The position numbers were made by a program, and so were the translations under genes. Shown here piece after piece: positions 1-7,531 of a DNA stretch of 12,417 nucleotides. The notes beneath the pieces are model-generated. The model saw only the letters and a list, made by a program, of their open reading frames with translations, had not been told where the DNA came from and made no database searches. Source of the stretch: Pseudovibrio sp. JCM 19062 (GTDB lineage: Bacteria > Pseudomonadota > Alphaproteobacteria > Rhizobiales > Stappiaceae); assembly GCA_001310715.1 (NCBI GenBank), contig BAXV01000089.1:1-12417 (forward strand), given 5' to 3'. Each line of letters opens with the position of its first letter. The stretch's first letter is position 1.

Positions 1-957
1 CAACAGCCGGGGATGTTGGGTTGCAAATGGGTATGGCTGCCCATGTCTATCTGGCCGACACGGATATGAGGATGAGTACTTTTATAACGCTGACGCGGAG
101 CTGCTCGTCGTCCCCCAGAGCGGACGGTTAAAGATTGCAACCGAGTTTGGGGTCATCGATCTTGAACCACTGGAAATCTGTATTTTGCCTCGTGGATGGT
201 GTTTAAGGTCAGCCTACCAGACGGCAAAGCCAGAGGCTTTATCTGCGAGAACTATGGTGCCAAATTCACGCTGCCCAATCGCGGCCCAATCGGCGCCAAC
301 TGCCTTGCAAACCCACGGGATTTCAAAACACCGATTGCACAGTTTGAAGACATCGAGCATGCTTGTCATGTAACGGTAAAATGGTGCGGCGAGTTTCACA
401 GAACAACCATCGACCATTCGCCACTGGATGTGGTGGCGTGGCATGGCAACTATGCGCCCTACAAATATGACTTACGCCACTTCTCTCCAGTGGGCGCTAT
501 CAGTTTCGACCATCCTGATCCATCGATCTTTACCGTTCTGACCGCCCCGACTGCCGAAGAAGGGACGGCAAACATTGACTTTGTTATCTTCCCGCCGCGT
601 TGGCTTCCGCAGGAAGATACTTTCCGCCCGCCATGGTACCACAAGAACATCATGTCCGAGCTCATGGGCAATATTTACGGGCAGTATGATGCCAAGCCCC
701 ATGGTTTTGTGCCCGGTGGCATCAGCCTGCACAACTGCATGCTCCCTCATGGCCCGGATCAGGAAGCTTTTGAAAAAGCCTCCCACAACAGTTGGGACCC
801 TGTGAAGCTGGAAGATACGATGAGCTTTATGTTCGAGACCCGCTTCCCGCAGCAACTAACTGAATTTGCAGCAAAAGAAGCACCCTTGCAGGATGATTAT
901 GTGGATTGCTGGTCCGGTCTGGAACGTAAGTTTGACGGCACACCAGGCCTGAAATAA
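1..957 (+). CDS. hmgA: Homogentisate 1,2-dioxygenase, 5'-truncated by the window edge, two frameshifts
   Basis: Cytoplasmic Fe(II) enzyme that opens the ring of homogentisate to maleylacetoacetate in tyrosine/phenylalanine breakdown. About 140 N-terminal residues lie outside the window. The protein is read in frame 3 to about base 68 ([19 protein letters not shown]), in frame 2 to about 195 ([30 protein letters not shown]), then in frame 1 to the TAA at 955-957. Each junction fits one lost base: a G near 68-70 and one base near 195. Active-site residues match the known family: the His of WHGNY (442-444), the iron ligands His of WYHKN (640-642), Glu of MSELMG (658-660) and His of PHGPD (748-750), plus the HNCM histidine (730-732). 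C-terminal length looks normal. No terminator follows; the Fic gene starts 113 bases downstream on the same strand. Family identity is very secure. Whether the frameshifts are biological is doubtful. Confidence 0.95.
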
Positions 958-1006
958 CGCTTTTTCACGCGACCTGCCGAGTTTTCAGAGTTTATCCTTA
1001 AAAATA

Positions 1007-1029
1007 ACGAGTATTCACAGAATGCTCGT
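1007..1029 (+). promoter_or_regulatory. Hairpin between hmgA and the Fic gene
   Basis: ACGAGTATT and AATGCTCGT can form a 9-bp stem with one G-U pair around the 5-base loop CACAG. No T-run follows, so it is not a standard intrinsic terminator. It could be an RNA element in the Fic leader, a processing site, or an operator. The structure is seen; the function is not known. Confidence 0.4.
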
Positions 1030-1033
1030 ATTG

Positions 1034-1069
1034 CGCTATCTTTCGTAACAGTTTCTCACGGAGATAGCG
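1034..1069 (+). promoter_or_regulatory. Inverted repeat spanning the ribosome binding site of the Fic gene
   Basis: CGCTATC (1034-1040) and GATAGCG (1063-1069) are perfect 7-base arms, extendable by a G-U pair, 22 bases apart. The right arm overlaps the end of the Shine-Dalgarno GGAGA (1060-1064) and stops one base before the ATG at 1071. Folded in the mRNA, it would partly hide the ribosome binding site. As DNA, it could be an operator at the start of transcription. Both readings are inference. Confidence 0.35.
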
Positions 1070-1112
1070 TATGCATAAGCCTTTTTCACAAGCGGTAACA
1101 GTTTTTCACGAA
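1045..1112 (+). repeat. 18-base direct repeat, two copies 50 bases apart, across the Fic start codon
   Basis: The copies are 1045-1062 and 1095-1112. They share GTAACAGTTT, then TCACG after one differing base, and match at 16 of 18 positions. The second copy lies inside the first codons of the Fic gene. Related TTTTTCAC words also occur at 961-968 and 1082-1089. The 50-base period is close to five helical turns, which suits two protein sites on the same face of the DNA, but chance or local duplication is possible. Confidence 0.4.
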
Positions 1113-2595
1113 AGCTGGCTTCCTGCCCCCGCAACTCCGGCGGGCTATTCGGCACTGATTGATGCATACGACCTGCGTGTGCCTATTCCGCACACTCTAT
1201 GTGCAATCGGGGATCGCCACAAGATCATAGAACAGGATGGCTGGCGCATCTTTACTCCGCGCCATGCACCGGAACCACGCTGCTGGGTCACCTCACCTTT
1301 GCCTTAAAAAACGAAGGGTTGGATCTGGCTGTATTGAAGCGGTTGTTTCTGGCATGTGGACCAGAACCCATTGAAGAACTGGTGCGTTCGCGCCCGACCG
1401 GTCGCTACACAAGGCGTATCTGGTTTCTCTACGAATGGTTATTGGGTGAACAGCTGGATTTGCCTGATGTTGAAACCGGAGCCTATGTGGATGCGCTGGA
1501 CACCACAAAGCAGTTTGGAGGCAGTTCGGTCGCCTCACCTCGCCAGCGGGTCCGCAATAACCTGCCGGGAACTCCTCTGTTCTGCCCCTCATCTTCCGCA
1601 GTGCAGCTCTGGAGGAATTTCAGCAGGCCAAGCTGCAGGAAAAGGCCATGGCGTCGGCAGCTTCTGTTCCAAAAGATTTGCTCGCACGCACGGCAGCATT
1701 TCTGCTTTTGAAGGACAGTAAGTCGAGTTTTGCGATTGAGGGAGAGCGGCCGGCGCATGACCGCATCCAGCGGTGGGGCCGTGCCATTGCAGAAGCAGGT
1801 AAAACGCCACTGAGTATCGAAGAATTCCTCCGCCTCCAGCGTGTTGTGATAGGCGACGACCGCTTCGTGCATCTTGGTCTGCGTGAAGAAGGCGGCTTCG
1901 TGGGGATGCACGACCGCGAGACTCGTATGCCCGTGCCCGACCATATCAGCGCAAAGCCCGAGGATCTGAGAGATCTCATGAAGGGAATGATTGAGTTTGC
2001 GCAGGATTATGCCAAGCATCTCGATCCTGTTCTTGCTGCAGCGGTTCTGGCCTTTGGCTTTGTTTATGTACACCCGTTTGAAGACGGAAACGGCAGGTTG
2101 CACCGCTACCTGTTCCACCATGTTCTTGCTCAGCGCGGGTTCAATCCTCCCGGCGTGGTGTTCCCGGTCTCCTCAGTCATCTTGGAGCGCATCAACACGT
2201 ACCGGCAGGTGCTGGAAGACTACTCCTCGCGCCTTCTTGGCAAGATCGACTGGCAACCCACCTCTCACGGCAACCTGACAGTGACCAACGAAACCGCAGA
2301 CTTTTACCGGTTCTTCGATGCAACTGCCCACGCAGAGTTCCTCTATGCCTGCGTACAGAGGACCGTTGAGCACGACCTTCCCGAAGAAGCGCGCTTTTTG
2401 CAGAACCACGACCGCTTTCAGCGCGAGCTGAGCCAGATTGTCGATATGCCAGCCCGTCTGGCCGACTTGCTGTTCCGCTTCCTCAATCAAAATGACGGAA
2501 AGCTCTCCCACCGCGCAAAAGCAAAAGAGTTTGCCGCACTTACAGAAGAAGAATCCCACCGCATTGAAGAGATTTACGAACGGTACTTCGAGTAG
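1071..2595 (+). CDS. Class II Fic-domain protein (predicted NMP-transferase), two frameshifts
   Basis: Predicted to transfer AMP or another nucleotide monophosphate onto protein hydroxyl side chains. About 508 residues when repaired. The ATG at 1071 follows GGAGA with a 6-base gap. It is read in frame 3 to about 1275, frame 2 to the C-run at 1585-1588 (NNLPGTPLFCP, which needs one more C to give PLIF), then frame 1 to the TAG. The first shift, just after HAPEP, also fits one lost base. The catalytic loop HPFEDGNGRLHR (2071-2106, about residues 335-346) is complete: catalytic His, Asp, GNGR and final Arg. The inhibitory motif SFAIEG (1726-1743, about residues 220-225) matches [S/T]xxxE[G/N] and lies N-terminal to the Fic core, which defines class II, so the enzyme should be self-inhibited. 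The N-terminal 200 residues match long Fic proteins I know. No antitoxin gene is adjacent. The substrate is unknown. Confidence 0.9.
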
Positions 2596-2629
2596 CTCAA
2601 CGTCCAAACCAGCAATCGGTTTAAGCTCG

Positions 2630-2666
2630 CAGGCGTTGTCCAAGAGATAGGACAGCGCCTGTTTTT
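2630..2666 (+). terminator. Rho-independent terminator of the Fic gene
   Basis: CAGGCGTTGTCC (2630-2641) and GGACAGCGCCTG (2650-2661) form a 12-bp stem with one G-U pair and an 8-base loop, followed directly by TTTTT (2662-2666). It lies 35 bases after the Fic stop and just before the end of the convergent transporter gene. The T-run is only on the plus-strand side, so it serves the Fic transcript. Confidence 0.9.
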
Positions 2667-2668
2667 AC

Positions 2669-3573
2669 TCAGCCTTCAGGTTCCATCACAGCAGCTTTTT
2701 CTGCATCGCGGATACGCTGGCGGGAGAGAGAGAAGAGGCCTGCGCCAACCACAACAATGCTCCCAGAATTGTGCTCCATACCGGCAAGTCGGAGAACACA
2801 AGGAACCCGATCGGGATTGACCAGACTAGTTGCAGGTAGTTGAACGGCTGAATGTCGCTTGCCTGCGCCAGCGAAAGAGCTTTCATGAGTAGGAAGTGTG
2901 CCGATGTACCCGTCGCGCAGATAGCAAGCAGCAGCACCCAGTCCACCTCACTGAGCACCATCATATGCTGAGAGCCAATGAATGTGGACAGCACAACGCC
3001 CACGACGCCCACATAGAGAAACGAGGTCAGTGCGCTGTCATCCTGGCTGGCTACACGGGTAAACAGCTGGTAGAGCGCGAAGGTGAGCGAAGCCGCTAAT
3101 GCAACAACACCGCCCCAGCCAGCAATGTTGCCATCGGGCTGAAGCATGATCAGCAACCCTGCCATCCCGCAGAACATTGCAAGGATACGGCGCCAGCCAA
3201 CGGTTTCACCAAGGAAGAGAGCCGCCAGTCCGGTCACAATTAGTGGGTGGGCCTGAAAAATAGCGGTGACCTCTGCCAGTCCCAGCATACTGAGAGCAGT
3301 GGTCATCAGGCAAATCTCACCAAACAGCAAAACGCCGCGAAGAATCTGCAGGCCCGGACGCTTGGTGCGCACAACGTTATAAAACCCTTGCTCACTGAAA
3401 ATGGCCCAGCCAATCGCAATCACCAGCAATACCCAAAAGCGCACCATGATGATGAACCAGACCGGGTGGTCTGTCACAAGCTGCTTGGTGATTGCATCCT
3501 GCATCGCGAAAATGAGCGTAGACAGGATTGTCAGTGCAATACCCATGTTTCGCTTGCCGAGGAACTGAACCAT
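2669..3573 (-). CDS. DMT superfamily (EamA-type) transporter, one frameshift near the C-terminus
   Basis: Inner-membrane permease of about 301 residues with roughly ten hydrophobic helices in two EamA repeats; the start MGIALTILSTLIFAMQDAI and the TAIFQAHPLIVTGLAALFLGE helix pair are typical. Family members export or import small metabolites, and the substrate cannot be told from sequence. The start is ATG at 3573 with AAGGA six bases upstream. Read without repair, the frame ends at 2686 with an atypical hydrophilic tail. One lost A near 2757 restores IVVVGAGLFSLSRQRIRD and a stop at 2669-2671, which is the usual ending: last helix, then a basic tail. It stands tail to tail with the Fic gene, and a DUF2798 gene lies upstream on the same strand. 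Confidence 0.88.
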
Positions 3574-3661
3574 TATGTGTCCTTGCTAGCAGCACAAATC
3601 CGCCTACCGAGATGAACCAGAAAGCAGAAGGTTTGGGAGAAAATGTGCTGAAAAGAATTCT

Positions 3662-3680
3662 TGGATGCCATTGGCATCCA
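3662..3680. promoter_or_regulatory. Perfect 19-base palindrome upstream of the transporter gene
   Basis: TGGATGCCA and TGGCATCCA are perfect 9-base arms around a single T, 89 bases upstream of the transporter start. The shape suits a dimeric repressor operator. On the minus strand it is followed by AAGAATTCTTTTC, so it could instead be a weak terminator of the DUF2798 gene (7-bp stem, 5-base loop). I favour the operator because the spacer is too short for a good hairpin. No regulator gene is adjacent. Confidence 0.5.
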
Positions 3681-3745
3681 TCATGCACCTATACGCGCAT
3701 GCATCGCAAAGCAATTGCAAAAAGCATGGCAAACAACTTTTCGCA

Positions 3746-4057
3746 TCACAGTTTACTCAAGCAGGTTAATTTTACGAAAAGATCGGGCTTAGCAGCCTCT
3801 GCCACTTCGCGCAGCTCAAGAGGTTCATCACGCACATTCACGACTTTTGCAAGCAATGCTGTCACAAATGGAAAGACTAGCGAGCTGAACACAACAGCCA
3901 GTGAAAAAGCGACCGAGAACGACTTCAACCACAGCGCCAAAAACTCCTCAGCGAACCCTAAGTTCAATACCAGCATGGCAAAGGACATTAACAGGCTCAT
4001 GAAGAACGAAATGGTGATCCGAAGCAGGTAGCCATAGGTTCGTGGGGAAACACTCAT
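3746..4057 (-). CDS. DUF2798-type small membrane protein
   Basis: 103 residues with two hydrophobic helices (about residues 11-34 and 43-72) and a charged C-terminal tail. The pattern of the first helix, with FFMSLLMSFAMLVLNLGF followed by a short FAEEFLALWLKSF linker, is what I associate with DUF2798, a family of unknown function in the inner membrane. The start ATG at 4057 has only a weak upstream GAGAT. A good promoter (4087-4116) lies just upstream, giving a leader of roughly 25 bases. This is the only gene here with no visible frameshift, which fits its small size. The last 30 residues are not recognisable and could be altered by an unseen indel. Confidence 0.7.
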   Translation of the reverse strand: MSVSPRTYGYLLRITISFFMSLLMSFAMLVLNLGFAEEFLALWLKSFSVAFSLAVVFSSLVFPFVTALLAKVVNVRDEPLELREVAEAAKPDLFVKLTCLSKL

Positions 4058-4086
4058 ACACTTATCTCATTTTTTTATTTGATTTC

Positions 4087-4116
4087 AAAATACACGAAAC
4101 CAAGTAAAACTGTCAA
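4087..4116 (-). promoter_or_regulatory. Sigma-70-type promoter for the DUF2798 gene
   Basis: On the minus strand a perfect -35 TTGACA (4116-4111) is followed after 18 bases by TATTTT (4092-4087, four of six matches to TATAAT). A start near 4080 would leave about 23 leader bases before the ATG. Confidence 0.5.
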
Positions 4117-4365
4117 GATGGCGTGCCGCATGGCTGCTATGCACAAGGCCTGAGTCATCTACTCAAGAACCCCACCAGACTAAGCGCTCTGATTTTTGCA
4201 TGTCTGATCAGCTAGTTAATGATCGACATTCTGAACATGAATGAGATGGACCCAGGCGTTCTGTTTCTTGAACCAGAGCGGCCACGAACAAAAGAATACA
4301 GTTGTTTCAGACATCTATACCGGTGGCATACGCAATCATATTGCAGCGCCCTTAAACAGCATAAC

Positions 4366-4383
4366 GGAAGGCAACTGCCTTCC
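4366..4383. repeat. 18-base palindrome
   Basis: GGAAGGCA and TGCCTTCC are perfect 8-base arms around AC. No T-run follows on either strand, so it is not a terminator. It could be an operator or one unit of a dispersed palindromic repeat. There is no gene within 310 bases on the left or 405 on the right. Confidence 0.45.
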
Positions 4384-4478
4384 CATTTCCCTCAATAATC
4401 TACCAGTGCATTTCCCAGATTTCGCACTGATAACAATAGGAAAGCAGTCTCCCACCTGGTCTTTTCTAGTAAATTTAG

Positions 4479-4501
4479 CTAGTGACGTTCGCTGACACTA
4501 G
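4479..4501. repeat. Nested inverted repeats rich in CTAG
   Basis: CTAGTG and CACTAG (4479-4484, 4496-4501) flank 11 bases. An overlapping wider pair, TTTCTAGT (4463-4470) and ACTAGAAA (4497-4504), shares the right arm. Two left arms competing for one right arm is unusual. CTAG is a rare tetramer in many proteobacterial genomes and occurs three times here in 40 bases. A regulatory role is only a guess. Confidence 0.4.
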
Positions 4502-4721
4502 AAATTGATGTGGAATACCAATTCTATTTCAAGATAGGCCTGCAGGTAAACTCTGCGCAACGTCGCCCTTCAACACCCACTACTAATATATCAATAATTT
4601 TTATAAAATTTACCACAAGTAATACTTATATATACTTTTAAATTTATACACAGCTATTCCTGTGTTAAAAATTAAAGACAATTAAAAATAAATCATTTCT
4701 TTGGGTATCTATAGTGAATCA

Positions 4722-4750
4722 TTGCGATTATCTTCTAGTTTAATTATGAA
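4722..4750 (+). promoter_or_regulatory. Weak candidate promoter of the PAS-GGDEF-EAL gene
   Basis: TTGCGA (4722-4727), 17 bases, then TATGAA (4745-4750); each hexamer matches consensus at four of six positions. The region is so AT-rich that chance matches are expected. Confidence 0.2.
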
Positions 4751-4788
4751 AAACATAAAAGTTTGTTTTGAGTCTAGACGAGGGTCTT

Positions 4789-6476
4789 GTGCCTGTCTCA
4801 CCTGAGCTTCTGTCAGTTGCAGTAGAGCAATGTGCCGAAACCATCATGGTTGCAGATCATGAAGGCACGATTGTCTACGTCAACTCGCAGTTTGAAAAAG
4901 CGACAGGATACTCTGCAGACTACGCAATTGGCCGCAACCTGGGCTTTCTCCAGTCCGGCAAAACCTCACCAGAAACCTTTGATGAACTCTGGGCTACCCT
5001 CGCAAACGGCGAGCCTTGGGAAGGTGAGTTCATCAACCGACGTAAAGATGGCTCCGAATACATTGAGCATTCCAAAGTCTCCCCGGTAGAATGGGAGGGC
5101 GGGAGTGCGAACAAGAAGTATTATCTCGCGATCAAAAAAGACATTACTGCGAAGAAAGAGAGCGAAGAGAAGCTCTCAAAGCTTGCCTACACAGATGCTC
5201 TCACAGGTCTGCCAAACCGGGCGCACTTCTTGTTGGAACTGGAACAGGCCATTGAGGCGAGCAAGCATGGCGAGCGTCGGTGTGCAGTCATTTATATGGA
5301 TCTGAACCGCTTTAAAGAGATCAACGACACATTGGGGCATGATGCCGGCGACAAGTTTCTGGTTCAGGCTGCCAAACGCTTTGAGAGCGTTGTGTCAGGC
5401 AATGCCTTGCTCTCCCGTCTGGGTGGCGACGAATTCGTCATTCTGCTACGCAACACCTCGGTTGTTGAAGCAGAGATGACGGCACATCGTTTGAGAACGG
5501 CAATGGTGGCACCTATTGATCTGGGTGAGCAGGCACCAATCCTTTCTGCCAGCATTGGAGTGGCATTCAGTCAGGTCGCTGGCACTTCCACTGGCACCAT
5601 GCTGAAGCAAGCGACATTGCCATGTACCATTCCAAGTACAACAATCTCGACTTCAGCTTTTACAGCAGCGAGATGGAAGACGTGGTTGTTCGCAAGGTGC
5701 TGATCGCCGATAAGCTCACCACAGCGATTGAGGAAGGCAACCTACGCCTTGCCTACCAGCCCATCGTAGATCTACAGAGCAATCAACTCGCTGGTGTGGA
5801 AGCGTTGATGCGCTGGGAGGATCCGGAGCTCGGCTCCATATCACCTGCTGAGTTTGTTCCGATCGCAGAGTGTCAGAATATCATCGTCGACATCTCTGAC
5901 TGGCTCCTCAAAGAAACCGCACGTCAGTATCACCAGTGGGCGGCGGAAGGCTTTGCACTATCCGGTCGCATCGCAATCAACCTGTCGGAGCGCGAGCTGG
6001 CCAAACCCGACCGCGTAACAGAGATCCTCTCTCTGCTGGAAAGTCTGGAGATCTCACCGGAGGTCTACGAGATCGAGCTGACTGAAACGGCCTTCATCAG
6101 TGAGGCCGGTCACACCCAAGCCAATCTGGATGCGTTGGCTCAGGCGGGCATGGTGATCACCATCGATGATTTTGGTACGGGCCATTCCGCATTGTGGCAG
6201 CTGCGTACGCAAAAACTTGACAAGCTGAAGATCGACCACAGCTTCGTGCAGAAAATGGAAGCAGATCAGGCCACCCGTGATATTGTTGAGGCCATCACGG
6301 CAATGGCTAACCTGTTAGACCTGAAAGTCATTGCCGAAGGTGTCGAGAACCTTTATCAGGTTGAGCTTCTCAAAGACATCAGATGCAGCTACGCGCAAGG
6401 CTATCACTTCTCCAAGCCACTCACGGCAAAAGCCTTTGCCTCCGACTGGCTTGCAAAGGCTCAGGTCGCCGCCTAG
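4789..6476 (+). CDS. PAS-GGDEF-EAL cyclic-di-GMP signalling protein, one frameshift
   Basis: About 562 residues when repaired, cytoplasmic, with no membrane helix. Order: PAS (about 5-115), GGDEF (about 135-285), EAL (about 300-555). I chose GTG at 4789 because GAGG lies 5 bases before it; TTG at 4768 in the same frame has no such site. GGDEF is intact (5422-5436) with DLNRFKEINDTLGHDAGD. The product-inhibition RxxD is absent (SGNA there). The EAL signature (5799-5807), INLSE, IELTE, IDDFGTG, LKIDHSF, IAEGVEN and YAQGYHFSKP are all present, so phosphodiesterase activity is expected and cyclase activity is possible. PAS has GRNLGFLQ where LOV domains have GRNCRFLQ, so it is not a flavin-adduct photoreceptor. 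The frame changes near 5613: one lost G turns QAT into QADIAMYHSKY. The cyclase and phosphodiesterase halves are one protein. The stop is 26 bases from the end of convergent korB. Confidence 0.92.
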
Positions 6477-6497
6477 AGCGTATTCCCGAAAAGTGGT
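6474..6497 (+). repeat. Possible arm of a Rhizobiales-type intergenic palindromic repeat
   Basis: Starting at the stop codon, AGAGCGTATTCCCGAAAAGTGG resembles, from memory, one arm of a dispersed palindromic element common in Rhizobiales intergenic regions, whose other arm would read roughly CCGGTTTTCGG. The second arm is not visible here, so this is at best a remnant. Confidence 0.3.
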
Positions 6498-6502
6498 CCG
6501 TT

Positions 6503-7531
6503 TCAGCCAGTGTCTCCCCCCACCCCCCATGTCTCTCCGGCGCGCAGCGTTGCGGAAAGACGGGAAAGTTTTTCATCCATGCTCAGCGGCTTTTCCGGCA
6601 GTCCGGCGCGGCTGGCTTTTCCGAATTCAGAGGCCTGTTCGCGGAACAAAAATTCCGAGCACGGTTGGTTCGCCGTCGTTCTCGCCCAGCTCTGCCAAAG
6701 CAACCGCAAGGGCGTGATTGGTCTCATCATGCACCAGCAGATCAGCTTCAGCTACGCCGTTCTCTTCCAACGTGACGACTTCCAGCCCGAACCCACCCGG
6801 TTTTACCCGAAGGCCTTTGTCTCGATTAACGCCAAACACCATGGGCTTGCCGTGCTCCACCACGATGGTGTGGTCCGGTCCCTGCTTCTTGTCCTTCAAA
6901 TGGTCAAACACACCGTCATTGAAGATTACGCAGTTTTGCAGCACTTCCACAAAGGCCGTTCCGTCGAAGGCGCTAGCAGCTTCCAAAATAGGACCAAGCA
7001 CCTTGGCTTGCGTGTCAATACTGCGGGCGATGAACTTGGACCCAGCCCCAATGGCAAAGCGAGCCGGGTTAAGCGGCATTTCCACCGTTCCGCCCGGAGA
7101 ACTCGGGGTGCGCTTACCCTTTTGTGAGGTTGGCGAGTACTGGCCCTTGGTCAGGCCGTAGATCTGGTTATTGAGGAGCACAATTTGCATGTCCAGATTT
7201 CGGCGCAGCGCGTGCAGCAGATGGTTGCCGCCGATAGACAAGCCATCGCCATCACCGGTAAATACCCAGACATCCAACTCAGGGTTAGCCAGCTTTGCAC
7301 CGGACGCGATGGCAGGCGCGCGGCCATGGATTGTATGGAAACCGTAGGTCGCCATATAGTACGGTAAACGCGAGGAACAACCGATTCCGGAGACGCATAG
7401 CGTATCTTCCAGTCTGGCACCGGTCTCTGCGAGAATCTTGTGCAGGCTCTTCAAAACAGCATAATCACCGCAACCTGGACACCAGCGAACATCAAGGAGC
7501 TGGCAAAGTCTTTTGGTTTCAGATCAGTCAT
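6503..7531 (-). CDS. korB: 2-oxoglutarate:ferredoxin oxidoreductase, beta subunit, two frameshifts
   Basis: Thiamine-diphosphate and [4Fe-4S] subunit of the enzyme converting 2-oxoglutarate, CoA and oxidised ferredoxin to succinyl-CoA, CO2 and reduced ferredoxin, in the cytoplasm with KorA. About 342 residues. The ATG at 7531 overlaps the korA stop (ATGA) with GGGAG inside korA as ribosome site. The N-terminus [12 protein letters not shown] is followed after one lost base near 7493 by DVRWCPGCGDYAVLK. Seen: cluster cysteines in CPGCG (7471-7482) and GIGCSS (7377-7379), the cofactor motif GDGDGLSIGGNH, LLNNQIYGLTKGQYSPTS, and a later QNC cysteine. Read unrepaired, the frame ends at 6627 after VLGIFVPRTGL. 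Changing frame near 6650 gives REQASEFGKA to LRAGETWGV, like the usual LRxGxTW ending, and a stop at 6503. That last junction needs one extra base or two lost, so the C-terminus is less sure. Confidence 0.92.

Larger units (their letters stand above)
4058..4788. other. 731-base non-coding region between divergent genes
   Basis: No convincing gene on either strand. It holds the DUF2798 promoter at one end and the leader of the PAS-GGDEF-EAL gene at the other. In between are an imperfect repeat ATGTCTGATC / GATCGACAT (4200-4231), two cleaner palindromes (4366-4383 and 4479-4501), and from about 4580 a strongly AT-rich stretch to 4767 that contains ACACAG / CTGTGT arms (4648-4665). I see no tRNA, riboswitch or transposon end. 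Confidence 0.6.

Noticed and set aside
1483..2121. Long minus-strand open frame opposite the Fic gene
   Set aside because: It is a mirror of the Fic reading frame, which has clear catalytic motifs; no family resemblance on the minus strand.
4241..4495. 84-residue open frame on the plus strand in the non-coding region
   Set aside because: No ribosome binding site, no recognisable domain, no membrane or signal pattern, and it runs across two palindromes.
4648..4665. ACACAG / CTGTGT inverted repeat as an operator
   Set aside because: Only six-base arms with a six-base centre in very AT-rich DNA; chance is a sufficient explanation.
4500..4788. c-di-GMP riboswitch in front of the GGDEF-EAL gene
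   Set aside because: The conserved GEMM core and its paired helices are not visible; the leader is simply AT-rich.
4789..5130. LOV photoreceptor domain
   Set aside because: The flavin-binding Cys of GRNCRFLQ is replaced (GRNLGFLQ), so it is an ordinary PAS domain by sequence.
5613..5703. Separate GGDEF and EAL genes, or programmed frameshifting between them
   Set aside because: The split falls inside the conserved QADIAMYHSK segment of GGDEF and fits one lost G. The same kind of shift occurs in unrelated genes across the window, so error is simpler than programmed recoding.
6510..7127. Long plus-strand open frame opposite korB
   Set aside because: Antisense shadow of a strongly recognised gene, with no ribosome site or domain.
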